Shown here piece after piece: positions 9,397-17,435 of a stretch of DNA of 64,000 bases (its first letter is position 1; each line of letters opens with the position of its first letter). Both the position numbers and the translations under genes were made by a program. The notes below the pieces were generated by a model, which saw only the letters and a program-made list of their open reading frames with translations, did no database searches and was not told where the DNA came from. The stretch is from Terriglobia bacterium (GTDB lineage Bacteria > Acidobacteriota > Terriglobia > Terriglobales > Acidobacteriaceae): positions 1 through 64,000 of the forward strand of contig JAIQGF010000019.1 of the NCBI GenBank assembly GCA_020072845.1, written 5' to 3'.

Positions 9397-10098
9397 ATGA
9401 ACAAAGTCGTTGCCAACGCCGACGAGGCCATCCACGACCTGCAGGACGGGGCCACCATCCTGGTCGGCGGTTTCGGCCTCTGCGGCATTCCTGAAAATCT
9501 CATTGCTGCCGTGGTTCGCAAAGGCGTGAAGGACCTCACCACCATCAGCAACAACGCCGGCGTGGACGATTTCGGCCTCGGCCTGCTGCTGCGCACCGGG
9601 CAAATCCGCAAACATATCGGCAGCTACGTCGGCGAAAACAAGCTGTTGGAGCAGATGGTCCTCAGCGGCGAACTCGAGCTGGAGCTCAATCCGCAAGGCA
9701 CGCTGGCGGAACGCATTCGCGCCGGCGGCGCCGGCATTGCCGCCTTCTTCACTCCCACCGGCTTTGGCACGGTGATCGCCGAAGGCAAGGAAACCCGCGA
9801 CTTCGACGGCCGCCCCTATGTCATGGAGCGTGGCTTGAAGGCGGATTTCGCCTTCATCAAGGCCTGGAAGGGCGACCAGTGGGGCAACCTCGTCTATCGC
9901 AAGACGGCGCGCAACTTCAATCCCATGATGGCCACCGCCGCGCGTGTCACCATCGCCGAGGTGGAGCACTTGGTCGAAGTCGGCCAGATCGATCCCGACG
10001 ACGTCCACACTCCCAGCGTCTACGTGAAACGCATCTTCCAGGGAACGAATTACGAGAAGCGCATCGAGAAGCACACGGTACGAAAGGCAGGTGCCTAG
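9397..10098 (+). CDS. scoA: 3-oxoacid CoA-transferase subunit A
   Basis: Alpha subunit of a succinyl-CoA:3-oxoacid CoA-transferase (ScoA/PcaI/AtoD family), which activates acetoacetate or a related oxoacid with CoA. The 233-residue protein shows DGATILVGGFGLCGIPENLI near 17-36 (CoA-binding GGFGLCG motif), the NNAGVDDFGLG segment, and GAGIAAFFTPTGFGT near 110. The partner subunit scoB follows at 10491, separated by a small unknown gene. The ATG at 9397 matches the family N-terminus. Substrate choice between oxoadipate and acetoacetate cannot be decided from sequence alone. Confidence 0.93.
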   Translation: MNKVVANADEAIHDLQDGATILVGGFGLCGIPENLIAAVVRKGVKDLTTISNNAGVDDFGLGLLLRTGQIRKHIGSYVGENKLLEQMVLSGELELELNPQGTLAERIRAGGAGIAAFFTPTGFGTVIAEGKETRDFDGRPYVMERGLKADFAFIKAWKGDQWGNLVYRKTARNFNPMMATAARVTIAEVEHLVEVGQIDPDDVHTPSVYVKRIFQGTNYEKRIEKHTVRKAGA

Positions 10099-10158
10099 TG
10101 GCCAGTGGTCAGTGGCCAGTCACGTTTCGCTGGCCACTGACCACTGACCACTGGCCAC
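10097..10158. repeat. Inverted array of CAGTGGCCAGTGGT units (long hairpin)
   Basis: The whole gap between scoA and the next gene is a dyad: GTGGCCAGTGGTCAGTGGCCAGT, an 11-base spacer, then GGCCACTGACCACTGACCACTGGCCAC. The array begins within the scoA stop codon and ends 6 bases before the next ATG. A partial copy lies at 28828-28850. Confidence 0.85.
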
Positions 10159-10163
10159 TTTTC

Positions 10164-10448
10164 ATGCCCATGCCGGAGAGCACCGCCGACGAAGTCCGCA
10201 CCTCGGTCCTGCGCTACCTGCGCATGTACGAGGAAGGGAACTTCACGCTCGGCGACCTGGCAGCGGAACTGGCGGTCATGACCAGCGCCTACGAGCACGC
10301 CATGGGCGGCATCGCGGATTCATTCGGCGCGCTGCTTTCGACCGCATCAATTTACCGCGCCCAATCCGCCGCCGATGCCCGCGCCTCGTACTCAGATTTT
10401 GAACGGGCTTTAACCGAATTCCGCCGCACCGAAGCGGCCTGGGACTGA
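10164..10448 (+). CDS. Small helical protein between CoA-transferase subunits, unknown function
   Basis: A 94-residue, acidic, largely helical protein starting MPMPESTADEVRTSVLRYLRMYEEGNF. It sits between scoA and scoB, which are normally adjacent. The gaps on both sides consist of short tandem arrays, one ending 6 bases before its ATG and one starting right after its stop codon. No domain is recognised. A second ATG (MPESTADEV) two codons in is equally possible. It could be an accessory factor of the transferase or an unrelated insertion. Confidence 0.55.
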   Translation: MPMPESTADEVRTSVLRYLRMYEEGNFTLGDLAAELAVMTSAYEHAMGGIADSFGALLSTASIYRAQSAADARASYSDFERALTEFRRTEAAWD

Positions 10449-10489
10449 CCACCGATAACCGATAACCGATAACCGAGAACCGAGAACTC
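10449..10489 (+). repeat. Tandem array CCGATAACCGATAACCGAGAAC
   Basis: The 42-base gap between the small gene and scoB is a degenerate array of a 7-8 base unit (CCGATAA, repeated about three times, then CCGAGAA twice). It starts directly after one stop codon and ends at the next start codon. Related sequence occurs at 52085-52100. Confidence 0.85.
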
Positions 10490-10490
10490 T

Positions 10491-11180
10491 ATGGTCACCA
10501 CACCGAAAGCTCCGAAGGCGCAAGACACCACCAAGCGCGACCGCATCGTCCGCCGCATCGCCCAGGAACTGCGCGACGGCTATTACGTCAATCTTGGCAT
10601 CGGCATGCCCACGCTGGTCGGCAACTGCGTCCCGGAAGGCATGCACGTTGTGCTTCAATCCGAGAACGGCATGCTCGGCATCGGTCCCTACCCGCTCGAG
10701 GGCCAGGAAGATCCCGACCTCATCAATGCCGGCAAGGAGACCGTCACCGAAATTCCCGGCACTTCGTATTTCTCCAGTGCCGAATCCTTTGCCATGATCC
10801 GCGGCGGGCACGTTGACCTCAGCGTACTCGGCGCCATGGAAGTGGACGCCGAAGGCAATCTCGCCAACTGGATGATCCCCGGCAAGATGGTCAAAGGCAT
10901 GGGCGGCGCCATGGACCTGGTCGCCGGCGCGCGCCGCGTCTTCATCGCCATGGAGCACACCACCAAGGACGGTCAGCCCAAAATCCTCACCCGGTGCACC
11001 CTGCCGCTCACCGGCGTCAAGGTCGTCAACCACATTGTCACCGAGATGGCCTACATCACCGTGACGGACAAGGGTTTACTGCTGGAAGAGGTTGCCCCTG
11101 GCCTGACCGCCGACGACGTGCAGCGCGCCACCGAAGCCCGCCTCATCGTCAGTCCCAACCTGAAGACAATGGGCGGCTAG
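10491..11180 (+). CDS. scoB: 3-oxoacid CoA-transferase subunit B
   Basis: Beta subunit of the CoA-transferase, 229 residues. The catalytic glutamate lies in QSENGMLG (Glu near 58), preceded by [14 protein letters not shown], both hallmarks of the family; the later segment [19 protein letters not shown] is also typical. It completes the enzyme begun by scoA 400 bases upstream. There is no clear ribosome-binding site, since the upstream gap is a tandem array; the ATG is used because the protein needs no extension. Confidence 0.94.
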   Translation: MVTTPKAPKAQDTTKRDRIVRRIAQELRDGYYVNLGIGMPTLVGNCVPEGMHVVLQSENGMLGIGPYPLEGQEDPDLINAGKETVTEIPGTSYFSSAESFAMIRGGHVDLSVLGAMEVDAEGNLANWMIPGKMVKGMGGAMDLVAGARRVFIAMEHTTKDGQPKILTRCTLPLTGVKVVNHIVTEMAYITVTDKGLLLEEVAPGLTADDVQRATEARLIVSPNLKTMGG

Positions 11181-11234
11181 CTGAAACGTCCCTCTACGCC
11201 TAACGGTCCGCATTCATCGCGACGGCCAACCCGT

Positions 11235-11263
11235 AAGAGCTAAGAGCTAAGAGCTAAGAGCTG
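11235..11263 (+). repeat. Tandem array AGCTAAG
   Basis: AAGAGCT is repeated about four times (unit 7 bases, itself near-palindromic). A second array of the same family abuts the CHAD gene at 48318-48352. Confidence 0.85.
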
Positions 11264-11268
11264 AAAAG

Positions 11269-11394
11269 AGCGCGGGCGGCCATAAGGGTGTGGTGGGAGC
11301 CACCCGCGCACTAGACCCTAACCCGAGGAGAGTGCCGGGAAAGGGTTACCTCCTGCCCAGGTGAGTAGCAGGAGAACCTGAGATCTTGTGCGCT
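11269..11394 (+). ncRNA. Candidate structured RNA, unknown class
   Basis: A 126-base segment in the gap between two convergent genes. Its ends can pair (AGCGC with GCGCT). Hairpin 1 pairs GCGCGGGCGGC (11270-11280) with GCCACCCGCGC (11299-11309), one mismatch. Hairpin 2 pairs CTCCTG (11350-11355) with CAGGAG (11369-11374). CAGGT in its loop (11358-11362) could pair with ACCTG (11376-11380), but the connecting loop would be very short. AACCC and GGGTT in the middle can also pair. No protein-coding signal and no known riboswitch core is seen. The strand is uncertain. Confidence 0.35.
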
Positions 11395-11413
11395 AACTAA
11401 ATGGGACGGGCGG

Positions 11414-11683
11414 CTAGCAGAGCCGGGCGGTGGTCAGATCGACGATGTCGGAACCGCGGGTGAGCAGGTGTGCAGGCTTTTCCATCAGCCAAAACGTGCG
11501 CGTGGCATCGACGACCGCGGTAAACAAAAGGGCGGATACGGGAGCGACAAAATGCGGCGGCTGGACCGTCTGCTTGGAACGCAGGGTGGTCAGCGGCGAT
11601 GGGACGACCGGCGACACCAGGATCAGCATGACGGCATACGCCATCACGATCGCGGTAATCCACTGCATGCGCCCCACGCTCAT
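11414..11683 (-). CDS. Small membrane-anchored protein, unknown function
   Basis: An 89-residue protein starting MSVGRMQWITAIVMAYAVMLILVSPVVPSP, that is a signal anchor or signal peptide of about 20 hydrophobic residues, followed by a segment with a second moderately hydrophobic stretch (FVAPVSALLFTAVVD). The open frame extends to 11764, but the internal ATG at 11683 begins the hydrophobic helix. The family is not recognised. Confidence 0.5.
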   Translation of the reverse strand: MSVGRMQWITAIVMAYAVMLILVSPVVPSPLTTLRSKQTVQPPHFVAPVSALLFTAVVDATRTFWLMEKPAHLLTRGSDIVDLTTARLC

Positions 11684-11813
11684 ACTCAAACATACATATC
11701 CTCGACCCGCGTTTCGGTCAAGGGCAAACTGTGAGTTCCGGGCAGGGGCGCCGCGCCGGGACACTTTTAGGCAAAAACAGAGTTTAGGGCTTGACCCGAT
11801 GCCGGAGACCTGC

Positions 11814-13118
11814 TCACGCGGCGTTGTGCCGTTCGTTACCCACTGCCGGGGCCCTTGGCGGAAAACCCGGTAGGTCCGTGTCGCCGGTAATCAACCGGGC
11901 GGCGCGCTCGTAGGTCAGGTACGACCACGACCATTCCAGCATCACCAGCACGCGGTTGCGGAAGCCGATCAGGAACATGATGTGCACGAACAGCCACAGA
12001 ATCCAGGCGATGAATCCAGTGACATGGAATTTGCCGAAATCGGCGACGGCGGCGGCGCGGCCGATCGTCGCCAGGGTGCCGCGGTCCTTGTAGCGGAACT
12101 CCTCGCGCGCCACCCCGCGCATCGCGCGCCCGATGTTGCCGGCCACCGCGCGGCCTTGCTGCATCGCCACCGGCGCCAGTCCGGGCAGCGGCTTGCCATC
12201 TTTGCCGGGCAGGCTCGCCAGGTCGCCGATAACAAACACCTCGGGATGTCCGGGCACGCTCAGGTCGGGCGCCACCAGCACGCGACCGGCTTGGTCGGTC
12301 GGGCCGAGCATGCGGCCCAGCGGCGATGCCGAAACGCCTGCGGCCCACAGCGTTACCGCCGAGGGCAGTACGGTTTCGCCCAGCAGCACGCGTCCCGGCT
12401 CGACTTCCGTCACCCTGGTCGAAGTCCGCACTTCCACGCCGAGCTGCCGCAGTTGCTCCAGCGCGCTGAGCGACAGATCTTCCGGATAGGCAGGCAGCAC
12501 GCGCGGCAGGCCTTCCACCAGCACCACCCGCGCCTTGCGCGGATCGATGGCGCGGAAGTCCTTGGCCAGCGTGCGCCGCGCCACCTCCGCCAGCGTTCCC
12601 GCCAGCTCCACGCCGGTAGGGCCGGCGCCGATGACGACGAAATTCAGCGGCTCGTGTGTGCCGGTGGCAACCGCTTGCCGTTCCGCCAGTTCGAAGGCCA
12701 GCAGCACCCGGCGGCGGATCTCGAGCGCATCCTCGATGGTCTTCAATCCGGGCGCGGCGGCGGCCCACTCGTCGTGGCCGAAATAGGAGTGCGTGGCGCC
12801 GGCGGCGACGATCAGGTAGTCGTACTCGATCTCGAGGTCGCTCAGCTTGACGCAGCGCTTTTCCAGGTCGAAGCCGCCGACCTCGGCCATGAGCACCGAG
12901 ACGTTCTTGTAACGCCGCAGCACGCCGCGAATGGGCGCGGCGATTTCTCCGGGCGACAATCCGGCGGTCGCCACCTGGTAGAGCAGCGGCTGAAAGGTGT
13001 GGTGGTTCTTACGGTCAAGCACGGTCACCGAAACCGGCAAGCGCGCCACCGCCGCCGCCGCGGTCAACCCGCCGAATCCTGCGCCTACGATGACGACTCT
13101 GGGCTTCGCCATACTCAT
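11814..13118 (-). CDS. ndh: Type II NADH dehydrogenase
   Basis: Membrane-associated, non-proton-pumping NADH:quinone oxidoreductase of 434 residues. It has the FAD-binding GAGFGG motif near 12-17, the HHTFQPLLYQVATAGLSPGEI segment typical of NDH-2, a second dinucleotide fold (VVIGAGPTGVELAG near 165), and the C-terminal FAD motif VFVIGDLAS. The C-terminal part has a hydrophobic stretch (FIAWILWLFVHIMFLIGF) that would attach it to the membrane. The ATG at 13118 gives the family N-terminus. A GGCTTCA array separates it from the next gene upstream. Confidence 0.95.
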   Translation of the reverse strand: MSMAKPRVVIVGAGFGGLTAAAAVARLPVSVTVLDRKNHHTFQPLLYQVATAGLSPGEIAAPIRGVLRRYKNVSVLMAEVGGFDLEKRCVKLSDLEIEYDYLIVAAGATHSYFGHDEWAAAAPGLKTIEDALEIRRRVLLAFELAERQAVATGTHEPLNFVVIGAGPTGVELAGTLAEVARRTLAKDFRAIDPRKARVVLVEGLPRVLPAYPEDLSLSALEQLRQLGVEVRTSTRVTEVEPGRVLLGETVLPSAVTLWAAGVSASPLGRMLGPTDQAGRVLVAPDLSVPGHPEVFVIGDLASLPGKDGKPLPGLAPVAMQQGRAVAGNIGRAMRGVAREEFRYKDRGTLATIGRAAAVADFGKFHVTGFIAWILWLFVHIMFLIGFRNRVLVMLEWSWSYLTYERAARLITGDTDLPGFPPRAPAVGNERHNAA

Positions 13119-13131
13119 TGGATGGAGGCGC

Positions 13132-13152
13132 AAGGCTTCAGGCTTCAGGCTA
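13132..13152. repeat. GGCTTCA array abutting a stop codon
   Basis: GGCTTCAGGCTTCAGGC runs directly into the stop codon of the minus-strand membrane protein that ends at 13150. Relatives lie at 15962-15995 (spanning the uspA-like stop), 21238-21272, 21626-21652 (abutting the argG stop) and 61083-61173. Confidence 0.8.
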
Positions 13153-14952
13153 GTGCGCGGCGGGCGCGCGCTGGTAGATCGTGTAGTTATCAAGTTCCTC
13201 AGTTTTGGTGAATCCCTGGAGCAGCAACCCAAGCAATCGCTGCCTGTCCTCTACCGGGTCGGCTGCGAGTTGCAGGTCGCGCTTGACCACCAGCCAGCGC
13301 ACGTTGCGGGCGCGAGCCATCTCCACCACTTCTTCCGGACGGTAGGGATTCACGGTATGGTCGAACATCAGCACCGGGAAACGGGGTGCCCGGCCGGTGG
13401 CGTAATAGAAGAGGTCCTCGCCGGGGATCATCAAGAGCGCATCGTGCGCGGGGATGTTGGCGTTTGCGTAGGCTGCCAGCTCGTCAAACTGCGGAAGCCA
13501 GGGGCCGCGGACGGACAATCCGCGCAGGGCCGGCAACTGCGAGTGTTCCACCTCGCCGTCGGCCACGTTTGCGTAGTCTAGGCGCTCATGGCTCCAGACA
13601 TAGTTCCCGCCGGAAATGATTAGCGACAGCGCGACCGCCAGGGGCAACATCAACTCGACGATGCGATGCTGTATCGGCGGCGTGGCGAGCGCAGTGATGA
13701 CTCCGGCGATGAGCACAATGGCGAGCGGCCAGATTGCGTAGGTCGAACCCCATAACTGTTGCGATAAAAAGGCGCCATGCACGGTGGCGATCACGATGAA
13801 CGGCGCCACCAGCGCCATGCCTTGACGTCGCCGGACCTCGCGCAGTGACAATACGAACGAAACCATCAGCACCAAGGGCCAGAGCGACAGCAGGCACTCA
13901 GCCTGATCGGAGGAATCCGTCTGGGTGAGTACGCAGGCCGCGGTCCAGGCAAATGGAAGGACCAGCAGAACTCCCGCCAACACGCCCAACCAGCGGCTGG
14001 CGCGGGCACGCGACAGCAAGAGCGCTCCGGCCGCAAACGAAGGCAGCCACCAAAGCAGGAGCCGGTTGTCGTAGACCGTCAACATGTCCATGGGCGACGG
14101 CATTCGGCGCGCCGCCGCGAATTGGACGGTCCAGTGCCGATAGTTTTCCAGTCCAGCGGTGTAATGAAGCAGCAGCGCCGACAGACCGAGTCCCACAGCG
14201 GTTCCAGCCAGGATGAAGGCGTACCCGCGGACGGATTCTGTCCGCCGGGTTGCGATTGCCATGAGAACCACGATGGCCACCACGCTGCTGCCCAGAAATG
14301 CCAGGCCGGTGTTTTGCTTGACCAGCGCCGGCACAACCAGGACGATGCCGGCGACAAAGCTCAAACCGGCAGGGAAGCCTTTCTTCTCCACATGCAGGAG
14401 CAGGAGTAAGCAAGCGAGGACGGCGAAGGTGCAGTCGCAGTCGTAGAACGGGTGCGGAAAAATGCAGTAGATGCCCAGGACAACGAGCGGCGCGCTCAGG
14501 AGAAATGCGAGCAGCCGCGGACTTCGGGCCGGCCCAGCCAGGTACAGAAGGATTCGCCAAGTCAGGAGCGTGGCGATGCCGCCGGCGACAGCAGCGTAGA
14601 TGACGTGATGAAAGTAGATCCTTCCGGTGAACTTGATCAGCGCCGCTTGCGCCAGGAAAGTCAGCGGCGGATAGGGCAGCGGAAAATCCCGGTAGGGCAT
14701 CTGGCCGACGGAAATGCGCCAGCCATTCTCCAGGATGTAGCTGAGGTCCCACAACACAGCCAGGCGGGAGTTCTGCCACAGCACTACGCCGGCAGTCGCG
14801 CAGAAGAGCAGCGAGGCCGCGAGGACGTCCGGCCAGCGGCGACGGTCGGTTTGGCGATCAACGTTGATCGGGACATGGTAGCGGATCAGGCGTACCACCC
14901 GTCCCCATCCTGTCATTTGCGTCTGAGGTTGGCCAATGGGCAAGGAGCTCAT
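13150..14952 (-). CDS. Polytopic glycosyltransferase-like membrane protein
   Basis: A 600-residue protein with about 11-13 hydrophobic segments after a cytosolic N-terminus, and a hydrophilic C-terminal domain of about 150 residues. The DFPLPYPPLTFLAQA segment after the first extracytoplasmic loop (LWDLSYILENGW) matches the layout of GT-C/GT39-like (ArnT/PMT-type) lipid-linked sugar transferases, where acidic residues in loop 1 are catalytic. The specific substrate is unknown. The frame extends to a GTG at 14979, but the ATG at 14952 is preferred. It is flanked by NDH-2 downstream and a divergent universal stress protein upstream. Confidence 0.7.
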   Translation of the reverse strand: MSSLPIGQPQTQMTGWGRVVRLIRYHVPINVDRQTDRRRWPDVLAASLLFCATAGVVLWQNSRLAVLWDLSYILENGWRISVGQMPYRDFPLPYPPLTFLAQAALIKFTGRIYFHHVIYAAVAGGIATLLTWRILLYLAGPARSPRLLAFLLSAPLVVLGIYCIFPHPFYDCDCTFAVLACLLLLLHVEKKGFPAGLSFVAGIVLVVPALVKQNTGLAFLGSSVVAIVVLMAIATRRTESVRGYAFILAGTAVGLGLSALLLHYTAGLENYRHWTVQFAAARRMPSPMDMLTVYDNRLLLWWLPSFAAGALLLSRARASRWLGVLAGVLLVLPFAWTAACVLTQTDSSDQAECLLSLWPLVLMVSFVLSLREVRRRQGMALVAPFIVIATVHGAFLSQQLWGSTYAIWPLAIVLIAGVITALATPPIQHRIVELMLPLAVALSLIISGGNYVWSHERLDYANVADGEVEHSQLPALRGLSVRGPWLPQFDELAAYANANIPAHDALLMIPGEDLFYYATGRAPRFPVLMFDHTVNPYRPEEVVEMARARNVRWLVVKRDLQLAADPVEDRQRLLGLLLQGFTKTEELDNYTIYQRAPAAH

Positions 14953-15011
14953 TTCAGCGAGAAGCCCGCGACGGAGCACAGGATGACTTGAGCGCCTGAT
15001 TGCGCGGTGTT

Positions 15012-15968
15012 ATGGTTAAGGGCCCCGCGGGCGACGCCATGTCGGATATGCCGCTCCAACCTTCTGCTGCTGTCCCCACCCTGGACGCTTCCACGCCAGT
15101 TTCCATGCAGCGCATCATGCTGGCGACTGACTTCGACCCAGTGTCGGAATCGGCGCTGCACTATTCGCTGTCCATCGCGCGGCGCTACGCATCGAAGGTG
15201 TACCTGCTGCACGTGGTCGCGCCGGAAACGTTTCAGTTCCTCGCCGGCGACGCCCGCCAGCGCGCGCTCGAGGACGCGTGGCGCAACGCACAGCGCCACA
15301 TGACCGACCTGCTGATCGCCGGGCACCTGGAAGGCGTGGACCACCAGGTCCTGGTGGAGCAGGGCGATGTCTGGGACGTGCTCTCGCACAAGATCAACGG
15401 CCTGTTCATCAACTTGCTGGTGATCGGGACGCATGCGCGCGGGCGCGTGGGCAAGCTGCTGCTGGGGTCGGTGGCGGAGACGATTTTTCGCCAGGCGCCA
15501 TGCCCGGTGCTGATGGTGGGGCCGCGAGCGGTGCAAGTCAGCGAGCGCACCCCGCAGCAGCCCATCCTGTTCTGCACCGGATTCAGTGCGCACTCGCTGA
15601 AGGCCGGGGGATACGCCCTGTCGCTGGCGCAGCACCAGGGCGCGCAATTGCTGATGATGCACGTCAGCAAGGAGACGCCGCAAACCCAGGCCGAGCGCAA
15701 GCGGATTGTGGATGGCGCCAGGCAGCGGCTGGCTTCGCTGATTCCCGCCGGCACGCAACTGGTGGCGCCGCCGGAGACGATTGTCGAGTTTGGGACCGCC
15801 GCCGACTGTATCCTCAATGTGGCGCAACAGCGCAAGCCGGGACTGATTGTGCTCGGAGTACGCCAGCCGGTGGGCTTCGCGCGCCGGCTGAAGTGGGCGA
15901 CAGCCTACGAAGTGGTGGCCAACGCGCCCTGCCCGGTGCTGACGGTCAGGATGAGTGAGCCAGCCTGA
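15012..15968 (+). CDS. Tandem universal stress protein (UspA)
   Basis: A 318-residue cytosolic protein with two UspA-like halves. The first half (from IMLATDFDPVSESALHY to about 165) has the complete ATP-binding GTHARGRVGKLLLGSVAETI motif; the second half lacks a clear equivalent loop (VLGVRQPVGFARRLKWATAYEVV), so it may be degenerate. Two starts are possible, ATG at 15012 or at 15039 (MSDMPLQPS); neither has a strong ribosome-binding site. Its stop codon is inside a GCCTGAA tandem array. The rhomboid-TPR gene follows on the same strand. Confidence 0.88.
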   Translation: MVKGPAGDAMSDMPLQPSAAVPTLDASTPVSMQRIMLATDFDPVSESALHYSLSIARRYASKVYLLHVVAPETFQFLAGDARQRALEDAWRNAQRHMTDLLIAGHLEGVDHQVLVEQGDVWDVLSHKINGLFINLLVIGTHARGRVGKLLLGSVAETIFRQAPCPVLMVGPRAVQVSERTPQQPILFCTGFSAHSLKAGGYALSLAQHQGAQLLMMHVSKETPQTQAERKRIVDGARQRLASLIPAGTQLVAPPETIVEFGTAADCILNVAQQRKPGLIVLGVRQPVGFARRLKWATAYEVVANAPCPVLTVRMSEPA

Positions 15969-16042
15969 AGCCTGAAGCCTGGAGCCCGAAGCCATCCGCT
16001 GAACCGCATGCCGCCGAGCCCCTGTCGACCAAGCGCACGCCG

Positions 16043-17335
16043 TTGTCGATAACCGCGGTGCTGGTCGCCATCAACCTTCTCATTTTCATTGCCATGGTGG
16101 TGAAGGGCGCGTCGGTAACGCAGCCCACGGCTGACCAAATTCTGCGCTGGGGAGCGAACTTCGGGCCGCTCACTCTAACCGGGCAGTGGTGGCGGCTGCT
16201 GACGGCGATGTTCGTGCACATCGGCCTGGTTCACCTGGCGCTGAACATGTGGTGCTTGTGGCAGCTCGGATTGTTGGCGGAATACCTGTACGGGCGAAAA
16301 ACATTTTTAGCGCTGTACGTGATGTCGGGACTGGCGGCCAGCATCGTGAGCCTGGCGCGCAATCCCCTGGTGGTGACGGCGGGGGCATCGGGCGCGATCT
16401 TCGGCCTCGCGGGCGCCCTCATTGCCACCTTGTACCTGGGAAAATTGGCGGCGCCGAAGGGCGCGTGGCGCACCAGCCTGATCAGCCTGGTGGCGTTTGC
16501 GGGGTACAACCTGGCGTACGGATTTGTAAAAGCCGGCATCGACAACGGCGCACATATCGGCGGCCTGCTTTCCGGGCTGCTGCTGGGCTCGGTGCTGAGC
16601 GTGGACTTCCGGCAGCCGGCGCCGCGCCAGTCGCGCATGCGGCCGATGCTGTTTCCCGCATTTGTCATCGTGCTGGTGGCGGGCGCGGTGGCGGTGCGTT
16701 TTGCGCACATGCCGGTGGTCCGGTTGGAACATGCCGAACAACAATTGCGCCAGGGCGACAACGCGGGCGCTGTGCGCGAGTTGACCGAGGTGGTCAAGCT
16801 TCGGCCGAATTACGTGCCGGCGTGGATGCTGCTGGGCAGCGCGTACCTGCGCACGCAGCAGGACTCGCAGGCGGAGGCGGCGTTCCAGCGCGCGGCGCAG
16901 TTGAATCCGAAAAATCCGGCCGTGCTGGCGCAACTGGGCGTGCTGTATTTGCGCGACAAGCGTTATGAACCGGCGCGCCAGGCATTTCAGCAGATCACGG
17001 AGTTGAACCCCAAGGATGTTGAAGCGCAGGTCAATCTCGGGGTTGCGCTGAACCAGTTGGGCCGCAGCGACGAAGCGCTGACCCAATTCCGCAAAGCCAC
17101 CGAACTCAATCCCAACCTGCCGCAGGCCTGGTACAACCTCGGGCTCGGTTCGATGAAATTGCAGCGCTACGACGACGCGGTGGACGCCTTCACGCGCGCC
17201 ACCAAGCTGGCGCCGAAGGATGCGGAAGCCTGGATCTGGCTGGCCAACGCCTACCAGGCCAAGGGTATGACCGAGCAGGCGGACCAGGCGTATTTGACCG
17301 GATACAAGTTGCGGGCGCAGACGAAAAGGCGCTAG
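16043..17335 (+). CDS. Rhomboid protease fused to TPR repeats
   Basis: A 430-residue membrane protein. The N-terminal rhomboid domain of about six helices contains HLALNMW near 64-70, the catalytic serine in GASGAIFG (Ser116) and the catalytic histidine in NGAHIGG (His171). A seventh hydrophobic helix near 205-222 leads to at least five TPR repeats (residues about 235-425, e.g. PNYVPAWMLLGSAYLRTQQ and PNLPQAWYNLGLGSMKLQRYDDA). The start is uncertain: a TTG at 16043 fits the first helix, and the frame is open further upstream. The TPR part should lie outside the membrane and may choose substrates or partners. Confidence 0.88.
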   Translation: MSITAVLVAINLLIFIAMVVKGASVTQPTADQILRWGANFGPLTLTGQWWRLLTAMFVHIGLVHLALNMWCLWQLGLLAEYLYGRKTFLALYVMSGLAASIVSLARNPLVVTAGASGAIFGLAGALIATLYLGKLAAPKGAWRTSLISLVAFAGYNLAYGFVKAGIDNGAHIGGLLSGLLLGSVLSVDFRQPAPRQSRMRPMLFPAFVIVLVAGAVAVRFAHMPVVRLEHAEQQLRQGDNAGAVRELTEVVKLRPNYVPAWMLLGSAYLRTQQDSQAEAAFQRAAQLNPKNPAVLAQLGVLYLRDKRYEPARQAFQQITELNPKDVEAQVNLGVALNQLGRSDEALTQFRKATELNPNLPQAWYNLGLGSMKLQRYDDAVDAFTRATKLAPKDAEAWIWLANAYQAKGMTEQADQAYLTGYKLRAQTKRR

Positions 17336-17398
17336 GCACAAGGAAGGCGCACGGCGGGACGATTGCGGATTGTAGACTCAAGAAAACGCGAGGTCGGC

Positions 17399-17429
17399 GG
17401 CCATCGACCAACGACCATCGACCAACGAC
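17399..17429. repeat. CATCGACCAACGACC array beside the kynA stop
   Basis: CCATCGACCAACGA is repeated twice, 7 bases from the stop codon of the tryptophan dioxygenase gene. It has the same family and phase as the array at 9290. Confidence 0.8.
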
Positions 17430-17435
17430 GGATTG

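Noticed and set aside
11269-11394. TPP riboswitch (GAACCTGAGATCTTG resembles part of the TPP core)
   Set aside because: The second TPP box and the order of the conserved elements are missing; no thiamine gene is next to it.
11982-13211. 409-codon plus-strand frame opposite NDH-2
   Set aside because: His/Arg/Gln-rich antisense composition; NDH-2 FAD motifs are clear on the other strand.
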